Origin: Streptomyces sp. CB02261
Lineage (GTDB): Bacteria > Actinomycetota > Actinomycetes > Streptomycetales > Streptomycetaceae
NCBI RefSeq assembly: GCF_001905665.1
Contig: NZ_LIVX01000004.1
Location: forward strand, 709,019 to 773,018
Length of the DNA stretch: 64,000 bases
Direction of reading: 5' to 3'
Position numbers and translations under genes: made by a program. This document shows, one piece after another, positions 1-9,586 of this stretch; position 1 is the stretch's first letter, and each line of letters starts with the position of its first letter. The notes under the pieces are model-generated. The model saw nothing but the letters and a program-made list of their open reading frames with translations. It had not been told where the DNA came from and searched no databases.

Positions 1-914
1 AGGGCGCCGGCTACGACCGGGTCGTCCAGGTGCAGCACCACCATGCGCACATGGCCTCCTGCATGGCCGAGAACCGGCTGACCGGCCCCACCCTGGGCGT
101 CGTGTTCGACGGGGCCGGCTACGGGCCGGACGGCACCACCTGGGGCGGCGAGTTCCTCCTGGGCGACTACCGGGAGGCCCGCCGGGTCGCGCACCTGCGC
201 ACCGTTCCCCTGCTGGGCGGCGACCGCGCGGTGAAGGAACCGGTCAGGACCGGTTTCGCGCTGGCCCTGGACGCCCTGGGCGGACCGGAGGAGGCGGTGG
301 GCGCCTTCCCGGTGCTCGGACGGTGGGACGAGCAGCAGCTGCACGTCTTCGCCACCATGGCCCGGCGGGGCGTCAACGCGCCGCTCGCCTCCAGCATGGG
401 CCGGCTGTTCGACGGCGTCGCCGCACTGCTCGACGTCACGACCCACGCCGAGTACGAGGCGCAGGGGCCGATCGAACTGGAGGGCCTCCTCGCCAGGGAC
501 CTCTCCATGTCCGCCCCGGACCAGCGCTACCGCTTCGCGCTCGACGCCACCGCGGAGACCGTCGAGATCGACCCCAGGCCCGTGGTGCGGGCCCTGGCCC
601 GCGACCTCGCCGACGGCGTGGACCGAGCGGAGATCAGCAGGCGCTTCCACTCGGCTGTCGTCGACATGGTCGTCGAGCGCTGCGGAGCCGTCCGCGAGGC
701 CCTGGGCGCGGACGCCTTCGAACAGGTCGTGCTCTCCGGCGGGGTCTTCCTCAACGAGTTCCTGCTCGTGAACTGCCTGGTGGAGCTGCGGCGCGCCGGG
801 TTCCGCGCGTACTGCCAACAGCAGGTACCCACCAACGACGGGGGCATCGCGCTGGGGCAGATCATGGTGGCCCACGCCCGGCTCACGACGTCCGACGAGG
901 AGCCGCGCGGATGA
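1..914 (+). CDS. hypF: HypF-type carbamoyltransferase, C-terminal part
   Basis: About 300 C-terminal residues are present; the start lies left of the window. The motif VQHHHAHMAS near the left edge and the following block with DGAGYGPDGTTWGGEF are the metal and nucleotide signature of the Kae1-like domain of HypF; the later stretch LSGGVFLNEFLL is the ASKHA-type ATP-binding segment. Known HypF proteins use carbamoyl phosphate and ATP to carbamoylate a cysteine of HypE, the precursor of the cyanide ligand of [NiFe] hydrogenases. The N-terminal acylphosphatase, zinc-finger and YrdC domains would lie outside. The stop overlaps the next start (ATGA), so it is probably translated together with an ATP-grasp gene, an unusual partner for hypF. 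It could be ordinary hydrogenase maturation or a carbamoyltransferase recruited to the cluster downstream. Confidence 0.85.
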   Translation, partial: GAGYDRVVQVQHHHAHMASCMAENRLTGPTLGVVFDGAGYGPDGTTWGGEFLLGDYREARRVAHLRTVPLLGGDRAVKEPVRTGFALALDALGGPEEAVGAFPVLGRWDEQQLHVFATMARRGVNAPLASSMGRLFDGVAALLDVTTHAEYEAQGPIELEGLLARDLSMSAPDQRYRFALDATAETVEIDPRPVVRALARDLADGVDRAEISRRFHSAVVDMVVERCGAVREALGADAFEQVVLSGGVFLNEFLLVNCLVELRRAGFRAYCQQQVPTNDGGIALGQIMVAHARLTTSDEEPRG

Positions 915-2224
915 ACGGAGGCGAGGGCACGGGCTCGGAGCACGTGGTGATCCTGCACCGTTGGCGGGACAGGCACGCCCGGTACGTCGCCTACCTCGAC
1001 CACCGGGCCCACCGGGTCACCTACGTCACGACGGAGCTCGGCCGCTCCTCGGTCCCCGAGGACGCGGCGGCGGTACGGACCGTCCGCGCCACCGACGACC
1101 CCGTGGAGACGCGGACCGCGGTCGCCGAACTGATCGAGCGGTTCGGCCCGGCGAGCCGCCTGGTGGCGCTCAACGAGGGGGACCTCGACAACGCCGCCGT
1201 GCTCCGGGCCGACTTCGGGCTGCCCGGGCAGACCCCGGCGGAACTGGAGCGCTTCCGCGACAAGCTGACCATGGTCCGCCTGGTCGACGCCGCCGGTGTA
1301 CGGGTGCCGGAGTACGCCGACGCCGACACGGCCGAGGACGTCCGCGCCTTCGCCGGACTCCACGGCTGGCCCGTGGTGGTCAAGCCGCGGCGCGGCACGG
1401 CCAGCAGGGGGGTGCTCCTGCTGCACACGGAGGACGACCTCGACGCCCACGCCGGGATCTTCCTCCCCGACCGGCACGAGCCGCGCATCGTGCAGTCCTT
1501 CGTCGCCGACCCCGTCCTGCACGTCGACGGGCTCTGGACCGGCGGCGCGCTCGGCCCCTGGCGCGTCTCGCGGTACGTCAACAACTGCGAGGAGTTCACC
1601 AAGGGCAGCTTCCTGGGATCGGTCGAGGTCGACGATCCGGAAGTCCTCGGTCCACTGGCCGACTTCACCACCGCGGCGGCCGAGGCACTCGGCGACGGCC
1701 GGCCCTGGGTGTTCCACATGGAGGTGTTCCTGGGCAGGGCGCCCGACGGCTCGCCCCTGCCGGTCTTCCTGGAAGCGGGAGCCCGGGTCGGGGGAGGAGA
1801 GATCCCGTTCGTGTGGCGGGAGGTGCACGGCCTCGACCTGATGTCCGCGGCCGCGGACATCCAGCTGGGGCGCCCTCCGGCCGTACCCGCGGTCGACCCG
1901 GAGCCCACTGCCGGAACGGCCGGCCCGCCCGTGCGGGACACGACGCCCACGGACGGGCACACGACCGCCGGCTGGCTCCTGCTGCCGCTCCCCGTTCCGC
2001 CCCCGTGCGAGGTCACGGCGGTCAGCTGGGCCGAGGAAGCCGGCGAGGACGGCCCGTACGCGCAGGTGGTCCCCCGCCCCGGCGACGTGATGCCCGCGGT
2101 GGGCGGCTACGAACACGTCGCCGCGCGGTTCCGCTTCCGCGGGGCGTCCAGTCGTTCCGTGGAGGCCGCGATCCGCAAGACCGCCGAGTCCTTCGCCATG
2201 AGCTGCCGGCCCCGGCCCTTCTGA
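911..2224 (+). CDS. ATP-grasp domain protein (amino acid/peptide ligase-like)
   Basis: A 437-residue ATP-grasp protein starting at the ATG that overlaps the hypF stop. Residues 10-115 form a pre-ATP-grasp Rossmann-like region; DKLTM (117-121) is followed by the ATP-binding lysine strand VVVKPRRGTASRGV (155-168), and PVFLEAGARVGGG (284-296) holds the metal-binding Glu and Arg of the ATP-grasp core. Such enzymes activate a carboxylate as acyl phosphate and join it to an amine; many make dipeptides or modify amino acids in small-molecule clusters. The last 100 residues are less conserved and Pro-rich around 322-345. It is followed after 32 bp by a second ATP-grasp gene, so two successive ligations are plausible. 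The substrate cannot be read from the sequence. Confidence 0.85.
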   Translation: MNGGEGTGSEHVVILHRWRDRHARYVAYLDHRAHRVTYVTTELGRSSVPEDAAAVRTVRATDDPVETRTAVAELIERFGPASRLVALNEGDLDNAAVLRADFGLPGQTPAELERFRDKLTMVRLVDAAGVRVPEYADADTAEDVRAFAGLHGWPVVVKPRRGTASRGVLLLHTEDDLDAHAGIFLPDRHEPRIVQSFVADPVLHVDGLWTGGALGPWRVSRYVNNCEEFTKGSFLGSVEVDDPEVLGPLADFTTAAAEALGDGRPWVFHMEVFLGRAPDGSPLPVFLEAGARVGGGEIPFVWREVHGLDLMSAAADIQLGRPPAVPAVDPEPTAGTAGPPVRDTTPTDGHTTAGWLLLPLPVPPPCEVTAVSWAEEAGEDGPYAQVVPRPGDVMPAVGGYEHVAARFRFRGASSRSVEAAIRKTAESFAMSCRPRPF

Positions 2225-2256
2225 ATCCCCCCGACCACAGAAAGTGTGAAACCCGG

Positions 2257-4887
2257 ATGCAAGAGCGCCGACCCCGACTCGTCGTCGTGGGCAGCCGACT
2301 GAAGGCCTACCGCGAGTACGCGATGGCCTCCCTGGCCCGTGAGTACGAGATCTCCCTGGTGACCTCTCAGGAACTCACCTGGGAGAAGCCCTACATCGCC
2401 TCCTTCCGGATAGCCGACACCACCCGGGCGGAGACGCTGCGCCAGGCGGTCGAGGAGCTGCACGCGGAAGCGGCGGAGGCCGACGAGGCCGGCCCCCGGG
2501 CCGGTCTGTTCACCTGGGACGAGCTCTCGCTGATCGCCACGGCCCGGGTCGCCGAGCAGCTTGGCATGCCCCACCTCTCCGCCGCGGCCGCCGAGGCCTG
2601 CCGGGACAAGTACACCACCCGGACCCTGCTGGACCGGGCCGGTCTGCCCGGCGTCAGGCACCGTCTCGTGCACAGCGCGGAGGAGGCGTCCGCCGCGGCG
2701 GACGAGATCGGCTACCCGGTCGTGCTCAAGCCCCGCTCCCTCGCCGGCAGCATGGGGGTGACGCTGGTGCGCGCCGCGTCCGAACTGGCGCACTCCTACG
2801 CCCTGGTGGCCGGCACCACGTTCCCCGGCATCCGGACGGAACGGGGCGTGCTGGTCGAGGAATACCTGACCGGGCCGGAGATCAGCGTGGACAGCTGCGT
2901 CGTCGACGGCGAGGCGGAGCCGGTGTTCGTCGCCCGCAAGCGCCTCGGCTTCGACCCCGCCTTCGAGGAGGTCGGCCACCTGGTCGGCCCCTGGCGGCAC
3001 GAGCCGTGGGCCGAAGAGGTCGACACCCTCGTCAGGGCGGCCCACCGGGCCCTCGGCATCGACCGGGGGATCACCCACACCGAGATCCGCCTGACTCCCT
3101 CCGGCTGCCGTCTCATCGAGCTCAACGGCCGTCTCGGAGGCGACCTGATCCCGTACGTCGGCACCCTGGCCCGCGGCATCGATCTGACGGTCGCCGGAGC
3201 GGCGCTGGCATCCGGCCGTACCCCCGACCTGACCCCCCGGCACGAGCGGTACGCCGAGGTGAGGTTCCTCTACCCGTCGTACGACGGCGTCCTGGAACGA
3301 CTGGAGCTCGGGCGGGCGGACGAGGTCCCCGGCGTGACGGACGTGGTGCCGCTGGCCGCCCCGGGAGACGAACTCCTGCTGCCGCCGAAGGCGCTCACCC
3401 CCCGGACCGCCGCCGTCATCGCGACCGGCGACGACGAGACGACCTGCACCGTCGCGCTCGACCGGGCGGAGGCCGAGATCCGGCCGGTCCTCGGCGGATC
3501 CCCCCACGACGGCCTCGGGGCGCTCCTGGAGAACCCGGTCACCCGGCGCTACCTGGCGGCGGAGCGGGAAGCGGCGCACATGGTCGTCCCGGAGCTGCGC
3601 AATGACTGGAACAGCTATGGAGCGGGTGGCGGCAAGGCGCTGAACAGGCCGGTCTTCCTCGACTCCTCGGACCGCGTCCGGCTCGAAGCCGACCTCAACG
3701 GCCTGTTCGAACTGCTGACCACCATTCCCGACCGCCTCTTCGACGGCGACCGCCGTGCCTTCGCCCGCGCCGTCGGCATGACGGACACCCAGGTCGATCT
3801 GGTGATGCGGGGGGCGGGGCGCCGGATGCCCGCCATGTCCCGGGCGGACATGTACCGCGAGCCGGGCGGCTTCAAGCTGATGGAACTCAACACCGGAAGC
3901 TCCCTCGGTGGTTGGCAGATGGGCGAGTTCTCACGCCCGGCGGACCGCAACAGGGCGTTCCAGGACTTCGCCCACGAGGAGCGCCTGACCCATCCGGACC
4001 CCATCGGGAGGATCGCCGGCGTGCTGCGCGCCGAGGCCGCCGACGCGGGGTTCGAGCTGCCCGCGCGTCCGGTCCTCGCCCTCACCGAATGGCCCGACGG
4101 CTACACCTACACCAAGCCGTGGCTGGACTTCGTCGTCCCCGACTGGCTCCGTCACGGCTTCGACGCCGTGGTGTGCAGCCTCGCCGAGTTCGACTACCGC
4201 GACGGCGTCCCCCATGTCCACGGACGCAAGGTGGACGTGGTGTACCGGATCTTCCTGCCCGGCGAGATGGCCGACGAGCAGCGCAGCCGCGATCTGGTCG
4301 ACCCCCTGCTCGACGCGGTCCACGCCGGGGACACCTTCCTGTTCGCCGGACTGGACTGCGAGCTGTACGGCAACAAGGGCAGCCTCGCCATGCTCAGCGA
4401 CGAGCGCAACCGCGACGCCTTCACCGCCGACGAACTCGCCCTGGTGGAACGGATCCTGCCCTGGACCCGCTTCCTGCGCGACGAGACCGTGCACCGCGAC
4501 GGCGACACCGTCGACCTGCTCCCGTACGTCCTGGCGCACAAGGACTCCCTGGCGCTCAAGCCCACGCTGCTGTACGGCGGGGTCGGCGTCATACCGGGCT
4601 GGTCGGTCGACCAGGAGGAATGGGAGAAGCACATCAGGGGCGCGGTCGGCGGACCGTTCGTCGTCCAGGAGCGCGTGCTGCCCGTCGCCGAACGCTTCCT
4701 TGCCGAGGACGGCCTCGGCTTCGAGCGCATGGTCGTCGCCTACGGCGTGCTCATGGTCGGCGGCACCTACTCCGGGATGCTGGTGCGCGGTACGCCCGAC
4801 CCGCGGGTCGGCATCGTCAGCATGTCCAACGGGGCCCAGATCGGCTGCTGCTACCACGTCACCGACGAGCCGGCGGACGAGGCGTGA
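2257..4887 (+). CDS. Two-module ATP-grasp protein (standard plus circularly permuted-like module)
   Basis: An 876-residue protein with two parts. Residues 5-415 are a complete ATP-grasp ligase of the BacD type: DKYTTRTLLDRAGLP (118-131), the lysine strand VVLKPRSLAGSMGV (155-168) and the metal motif IELNGRLGGD (287-296). Residues about 440-876 look like a second ligase whose order is swapped: the acidic motif KLMELNTGSSLGG (540-552) comes before the lysine strand LALKPTLLYGGVGV (765-778), as in circularly permuted ATP-grasp and glutathionylspermidine synthase-like folds. Two ligase active sites in one chain would allow two carboxylate-amine couplings. The start at 2257 follows only a weak purine stretch. 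The stop overlaps the MFS start (GTGA). The second module's family is assigned by motif order only. Confidence 0.8.
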   Translation: MQERRPRLVVVGSRLKAYREYAMASLAREYEISLVTSQELTWEKPYIASFRIADTTRAETLRQAVEELHAEAAEADEAGPRAGLFTWDELSLIATARVAEQLGMPHLSAAAAEACRDKYTTRTLLDRAGLPGVRHRLVHSAEEASAAADEIGYPVVLKPRSLAGSMGVTLVRAASELAHSYALVAGTTFPGIRTERGVLVEEYLTGPEISVDSCVVDGEAEPVFVARKRLGFDPAFEEVGHLVGPWRHEPWAEEVDTLVRAAHRALGIDRGITHTEIRLTPSGCRLIELNGRLGGDLIPYVGTLARGIDLTVAGAALASGRTPDLTPRHERYAEVRFLYPSYDGVLERLELGRADEVPGVTDVVPLAAPGDELLLPPKALTPRTAAVIATGDDETTCTVALDRAEAEIRPVLGGSPHDGLGALLENPVTRRYLAAEREAAHMVVPELRNDWNSYGAGGGKALNRPVFLDSSDRVRLEADLNGLFELLTTIPDRLFDGDRRAFARAVGMTDTQVDLVMRGAGRRMPAMSRADMYREPGGFKLMELNTGSSLGGWQMGEFSRPADRNRAFQDFAHEERLTHPDPIGRIAGVLRAEAADAGFELPARPVLALTEWPDGYTYTKPWLDFVVPDWLRHGFDAVVCSLAEFDYRDGVPHVHGRKVDVVYRIFLPGEMADEQRSRDLVDPLLDAVHAGDTFLFAGLDCELYGNKGSLAMLSDERNRDAFTADELALVERILPWTRFLRDETVHRDGDTVDLLPYVLAHKDSLALKPTLLYGGVGVIPGWSVDQEEWEKHIRGAVGGPFVVQERVLPVAERFLAEDGLGFERMVVAYGVLMVGGTYSGMLVRGTPDPRVGIVSMSNGAQIGCCYHVTDEPADEA

Positions 4888-6161
4888 ACGCCCCACGCCC
4901 CGCCGGGCTGTGGCGGGACCGCGAGTTCCTCAAACTCTGGGGCGGCGAATCGGTCTCGCTGATGGGAGCGCAGATCACCCAGCTGGCGCTCCCGCTCGCG
5001 GCGGTCTACCAGTTCCAGGCGTCGTCCACCCAGCTGGGACTGCTCAACGCGGCCGGCTTCGCCCCCTTCCTCGGGGCGACCCTGTTCATCGGGGTCTGGG
5101 TCGACCGGCGCCGCCGCAGGCCCCTCATGATCTGGAGCAACATCGGGCGGGGCCTGCTGGTGGGGAGCGTCCCGCTCTGCGCCTACCTGGACCTGCTGAC
5201 GATCGAGTACCTCTACGTGACGGCGTTGCTCGTCGGCGTGCTGACCGTGCTGTTCGACGTCTCCTACCAGTCCTACCTGCCCTCGTTCATCAAGCGGGAG
5301 CACCTGGTGGAGGGCAACAGCAAGCTCCAGGCCAGCAGTTCCCTGGCGCAGATCGGCGGACCCGGCTTCGCCGGCCTGCTCGTCGGCCTGCTGACGGCAC
5401 CGGTCGCCCTGCTCGCCAACGCCTTCTCGTACGTCGTCTCCGTGGCGAGCCTGCTCGCCATCCGGCGGCCGGAGCCCGCCCCGGACGTCCCCGACGAGAA
5501 GACCTCCACCGCCCGGAGCATCGCCGAGGGGCTGCGCGTGGTGCTCCGCAACGGCTCCATCCGGGCCATCGCCCTGGAGGCCGGCACCTACAACTTCTGC
5601 TGGATGTCCCTGCAGACCGTCTTCGTGCTGTACGCGGCCCGGGAACTGGGGATGAACCCCGGCACCATCGGCCTCGTCCTGGGCGTGGGCGCCGTCGGCT
5701 CGCTGGTGGGAGCGGTCGCCGCGACCTGGCTGAAGAACCGGCTGGGCCTCGGCCGGGCCGTGGTCGCCGAACTGGTGCTGTGCTGCGCGGCCCCGCTCCT
5801 CGTCCCGCTGGCACCCGGGACGGGACCGCTGTCGTACGCGATGTACGTGACGGCCTTCGCCTGCTGCGGCATCGGCTCGACGATGTCGACCATCCACGTC
5901 GTGAGCCTGCGCCAGGCGATCACCCCGGACCGCCTGCTGGGCCGGGTGAACGCGGGCTGCCGGTTCATCGCGTGGGGGCCGCTGCCGCTCGGCGCCCTGG
6001 CCGGCGGACTCCTCGGCGACGCGATCGGCCTGCGCGACACCCTGTACGTGACGGCCTTCGGCTTCCTGACCGCGATGCTCTGGATCGTGTTCTCGCCCGT
6101 GCCCCAGCTGAAGGACTTTCCCGCCCAGCCGACCGCGGAGCCGGTCGACGAGAGGGCGTGA
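4884..6161 (+). CDS. MFS transporter, exporter-like
   Basis: A 425-residue major facilitator protein with about 12 hydrophobic segments. The start is GTG at 4884, overlapping the stop of the two-module ligase by four bases, so the two are coupled. The loop after the second helix carries GVWVDRRRRRP, the MFS motif A (GxxxDRxGRR-like), and the N-terminus LWRDREFLKLWGGESVSLMG is typical of macrolide-efflux/enterobactin-exporter type MFS (MFS_3/MefA group). The likely job is export of the product of the neighbouring ligases, or self-protection; substrate unknown. It ends 150 bp before the decarboxylase gene, with a strong hairpin between. Confidence 0.88.
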   Translation: MNAPRPAGLWRDREFLKLWGGESVSLMGAQITQLALPLAAVYQFQASSTQLGLLNAAGFAPFLGATLFIGVWVDRRRRRPLMIWSNIGRGLLVGSVPLCAYLDLLTIEYLYVTALLVGVLTVLFDVSYQSYLPSFIKREHLVEGNSKLQASSSLAQIGGPGFAGLLVGLLTAPVALLANAFSYVVSVASLLAIRRPEPAPDVPDEKTSTARSIAEGLRVVLRNGSIRAIALEAGTYNFCWMSLQTVFVLYAARELGMNPGTIGLVLGVGAVGSLVGAVAATWLKNRLGLGRAVVAELVLCCAAPLLVPLAPGTGPLSYAMYVTAFACCGIGSTMSTIHVVSLRQAITPDRLLGRVNAGCRFIAWGPLPLGALAGGLLGDAIGLRDTLYVTAFGFLTAMLWIVFSPVPQLKDFPAQPTAEPVDERA

Positions 6162-6185
6162 CCCGCCCGCTCCTCATCACCGCGC

Positions 6186-6217
6186 GGTGGCGCCCGGTCC
6201 GCTCCCCGGACGCCACC
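6186..6217. terminator. Hairpin between MFS and decarboxylase genes
   Basis: Arms GGTGGCG (6186-6192) and CGCCACC (6211-6217) pair perfectly and extend inward through one mismatch with CCGG/CCGG, leaving an 8-base loop. It lies 25 bp after the MFS stop and about 95 bp before the next start. It could end the ligase/MFS transcript or act as a partial attenuator; there is no U-run, as is common in Streptomyces. Confidence 0.4.
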
Positions 6218-6310
6218 GCCCCGCGCGGGAGCCCGTCCCCTGCTCTCCCGTCATCGCCGTACGCCGTCCTCGTCCCGAGCACGGCACACCCCCATCGCAA
6301 GGAGATCCCC

Positions 6311-7834
6311 GTGTCCACGTCCGCATCCGGACCTCTGTTCCGGACCGCAGGAACCGCCACCGGTCTGGAGAGCGTCCGGACCCTGATGAACGCGGCCCTC
6401 GACATCCTCCAGGAAGTGTCGGCACAGCGCACCGGACCGGTGGCCGCCGGCGGCCCCGAGGGAGCCAGGGCCGCCGCCCGGGAGGCACTGGCCGGCCCCC
6501 TGCTGCCGGAGGACGGCAGCGCCCCCGAGACGGCCCTGGCCGAGCTCGTACGCCCGTACGCGCAGTGGTCGGCGGACCTCACCCACCCGGCCGCCCTCGC
6601 CCGCATGCAGCCGCCGCCGATCGACGCGGCCGCCGTCGCCGAGCTGGTCGCCGCGGTGCTCAACCAGTCCCTCCACGCGTGGGAGAGCGGCCCCTTCGCC
6701 CTGGAGCTCGACCGCTGGGTCGTCGCCCGGCTGGCCGAGCTCGCCGGCTACGACCCCGACGAGGCAGGAGGCACCCTCACGCCCGGCGGCAGCGTGTCCA
6801 ACCTCATGGCGATGACCATGGCCAGGGACACCGTCCTGGCGGACAAGACCGGCGAGTACCCCTTCCGCGGCGGACTGCGGGCGTGCGCCGGACAGCCCGT
6901 GGTCCTCTGCCCCGCCGGTGTCCACTTCTCCATCGAGCGGGCGGTGCGGCTCCTCGGCATAGGCGAGGACAACATCGTCACCGTCCCGGTGGACAAGGCC
7001 GGCCGGATGATCCCCGAGGAAGCCGACCGGATCCTCCGCGAGCTCCCCGAGGACGGGATCCCCGTCGCCATGGTCGCGGTGGCCGGCTCCACCGACCTCG
7101 GCATCGTCGACCCCCTGCCGGAGCTGGCGGCCGTCGCCCGCCGCCACGGCGTCTGGCTGCACGCCGACGCGGCGTACGGCGCCGGTGCTCTCTTCTCGCC
7201 CCGCCTGCGCGGTCTCCTCGACGGCCTGGCCGAGGCCGACTCGATCACCGTGGACCTGCACAAGTTCGGCTGGTCCCCGGCCTCCTCGGCCGTGCTCCTG
7301 GTCCGCAGGGCCGAGACGCTGCTGTCCTTCGGCCTGCAGCCCACCACCTGCCTCAGCGCGGACGACGACACCTGCGCCGGCTTCATCGGTCTGCAGGGCA
7401 GCTCCCTGCAGACCACCCGCCGGTCCGACGCACTGAAGATCGCGGTCACGATGCGCACCCTCGGCGCCCGGACCATGGCCGCCATGGTGGACACCTGCCA
7501 CGACCTGGCACGGTACGCGGCGGAGCGGATCGACCGCGAGGCACGCCTCGAACTCTTCGCGGAGCCGCCGCTCACCTCGGTGCTCTTCCGCTGCCTCCCG
7601 TCGCAGGGCGGTGACGCCGAGGCCGACGCGTTCAACGGACGTCTGCGCCGCCGGCTGATGGAGGAAGGCCGTTCCCTCATCGCTCGCACGCACATCACGG
7701 GCGAGGACGGCGTGAGCCGCGTCTACCTGAAGCTGATGCTGCTCAACCCCGAGACCACCCCGGAACAGCTCGACCGCGTCCTGGACGACCTGCTCGCCGC
7801 CGCGGAGGAGCAGGAGACCGGAGAGCAGGCGTGA
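6311..7834 (+). CDS. PLP-dependent group II amino acid decarboxylase
   Basis: A 507-residue fold-type I PLP enzyme of the glutamate/aromatic/diaminobutyrate decarboxylase group. The GTG start is set by AAGGAGAT about 5 bases upstream. LTPGGSVSNLMAM (156-168) is the phosphate-binding region, His205 in GVHFSIERA stacks on the cofactor, HADAAYG (284-290) holds the Asp that contacts the pyridine nitrogen, and VDLHKFGW (314-321) contains the Schiff-base Lys318. With both glutamate mutase subunits just downstream, a natural substrate guess is 3-methylaspartate, giving 3-aminoisobutyrate (a conversion known in vicenistatin biosynthesis); aspartate or glutamate are alternatives. The gene begins a second stretch of the cluster after the hairpin at 6186-6217. 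Confidence 0.87.
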   Translation: MSTSASGPLFRTAGTATGLESVRTLMNAALDILQEVSAQRTGPVAAGGPEGARAAAREALAGPLLPEDGSAPETALAELVRPYAQWSADLTHPAALARMQPPPIDAAAVAELVAAVLNQSLHAWESGPFALELDRWVVARLAELAGYDPDEAGGTLTPGGSVSNLMAMTMARDTVLADKTGEYPFRGGLRACAGQPVVLCPAGVHFSIERAVRLLGIGEDNIVTVPVDKAGRMIPEEADRILRELPEDGIPVAMVAVAGSTDLGIVDPLPELAAVARRHGVWLHADAAYGAGALFSPRLRGLLDGLAEADSITVDLHKFGWSPASSAVLLVRRAETLLSFGLQPTTCLSADDDTCAGFIGLQGSSLQTTRRSDALKIAVTMRTLGARTMAAMVDTCHDLARYAAERIDREARLELFAEPPLTSVLFRCLPSQGGDAEADAFNGRLRRRLMEEGRSLIARTHITGEDGVSRVYLKLMLLNPETTPEQLDRVLDDLLAAAEEQETGEQA

Positions 7835-7880
7835 CGCGTCACGTCACGCACCGGGAGAGTCCAGTGGAGAGAGAACGGAA

Positions 7881-9098
7881 ATGCCCGAGGTGAACGCCCC
7901 GCGTACGGCGCCCCCGGCCGGCCCTGGCGAGCCGGACCCCGTACGCGAATCCATGCAGGTGCTGCCGCGTGTGTTCGCCGCGCCGCTCACCCTGCTGACC
8001 GGTCGGCCGTACGCGGGACAGCCGGCCGTCCACCACACGGCCACCCGGCACCTGGTGAACGCCCTCGTCTCGTGCGCGTTCGGCCTGGCCCTCAGCACGA
8101 CCGGGCTCGCGGTCGGCGGTCCGCTGCTCGTGCTGCTGGTGCCCGGCTGGGCCGCCGTCCTGCACGGCGCCCGGAACCTGCGGATGATGATCTACCACCA
8201 GTGCGCCCACCAGAACATGTGGCGCAGGCGGAAGCGGGACGGACTGGTGGGCCGGCTCATCGCCGCCGCGCTCATGATCCAGGACTTCGACCGCTACAGC
8301 GCCGAACACGTCGGCGATCACCACGCCCTGCACCACATGACGACGCGTGACCCCACGGTCCAGGCCTTCCTGGTGACCCTGAAGCTGCGGCCCGGCATGA
8401 GCCGCGGCCGAATGTGGCGCAGAGTGCTGGGCGTGTGCGTCTCGCCCTGGTTCCACGCCCGCTTCCTGGTCGCCCGGGTCCGTTCGTACTACACCTACGC
8501 CCCGCCCGCCTGGCGGGCCGGCACCACCCTGGCGTACGCGCTCCTCGCGGCGGCCGTCACGGTGCTCGGCGTGTGGGTGCCGTTCCTCGTCGCCTGGGTC
8601 CTGCCGATGACCCTGTTCTTCCAGATCAGCAACGTCTTCCGGCTCTGCGTGAAGCACAGCTTCCCGCAGCCGCACCAGACGCCCCGCCGCGGCCGGGAGT
8701 ACTTCGCGAGCCTCACCAACGCGATCTTCGTCGGGGAGCGGGCGCCCTCGCCGCGGCTTCCGGCGCCGCGCCGCCACGCGGCCTGGGCACGCTGGTGGTT
8801 CCGCATGCTGTTCGTCCACTTCCCGTCCCGCTACCTCGTCCTCACCGGGGACACGGTCGTGCACGACTACCACCACCGCTACCCCATGAGCCGGGAATGG
8901 GCCTCGTACCTCTTCGCGAGGGAGGAGGACCACCGCCGCGGAGCACCCGGCTGGCCTTCGTACCACGAGGTGTGGGGGCTGGTCCCGGCCATCGACCACG
9001 TCTTCGACTCGCTGCGGACGGCCGACCCCGAGGAGTTCGACCCCGACCGGCTCGTCGAGGTCAACCACCGTGCCCTGTTCATGGCATTCGAAGACTGA
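7881..9098 (+). CDS. Membrane fatty acid desaturase-family oxidase
   Basis: A 405-residue integral membrane protein with the three histidine boxes of the diiron desaturase/hydroxylase superfamily: HQCAH (106-110), HVGDHHALHH (143-152) and HDYHH (328-332). Hydrophobic segments lie around 58-95 and 212-250. The ATG at 7881 follows GGAGAGAG. Members use O2 and electrons to desaturate or hydroxylate unactivated C-H bonds in acyl chains or in amino-acid-derived substrates. It lies 46 bp after the decarboxylase and 49 bp before glutamate mutase, so it probably works on an intermediate of this cluster rather than on housekeeping lipids; this is inferred from context. Confidence 0.82.
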   Translation: MPEVNAPRTAPPAGPGEPDPVRESMQVLPRVFAAPLTLLTGRPYAGQPAVHHTATRHLVNALVSCAFGLALSTTGLAVGGPLLVLLVPGWAAVLHGARNLRMMIYHQCAHQNMWRRRKRDGLVGRLIAAALMIQDFDRYSAEHVGDHHALHHMTTRDPTVQAFLVTLKLRPGMSRGRMWRRVLGVCVSPWFHARFLVARVRSYYTYAPPAWRAGTTLAYALLAAAVTVLGVWVPFLVAWVLPMTLFFQISNVFRLCVKHSFPQPHQTPRRGREYFASLTNAIFVGERAPSPRLPAPRRHAAWARWWFRMLFVHFPSRYLVLTGDTVVHDYHHRYPMSREWASYLFAREEDHRRGAPGWPSYHEVWGLVPAIDHVFDSLRTADPEEFDPDRLVEVNHRALFMAFED

Positions 9099-9147
9099 CG
9101 ACCACACCCGGGTCCGCAGGACACCGGAATCCGAGAGGAAGCTGCCG

Positions 9148-9586
9148 ATGCACGCGCTGCCAGGCGAGGGTGAACGCCTCGTCGTCCTCGGCGTCGCCGA
9201 GAGCGACGCCCACGCCGTCGCCAACCAGCTCATCGCCCTGCAACTGCGGGACTACGGCTTCACCGTGGTCAACCTCGGCGTCTGCACCCCGCTCGGCGAG
9301 TTCGCCGACGCGGTGGACGCGCACCCGCAGGCCGAGGCCGTGCTGATCGGCAGCCTCAACGGACACGCCCACCACGACTTCCGTGACCTGCCGAGGCTGC
9401 GTGCCGCCGGCCGGCTCGGCCTCCCGGTGATCGTCGGCGGCAACCTGTCCGTGGGCAGCCGTACGACCGAGGCGGACCTGCGGCGCCTGCGGGACCTGGG
9501 GGTCGACCACATCCTGAGCGACGGCAACGAGATCGTGCTGCTGCTCGACCGGCTGCGGAGCACGGGCAAGGCGGCCGAACTCCAGC

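Noticed and set aside
323..910. Long plus-strand frame upstream of and continuous with the first ATP-grasp gene
   Set aside because: It is an Arg/Pro-rich shadow of hypF in another frame; the ligase begins at the ATG at 911, which overlaps the hypF stop.
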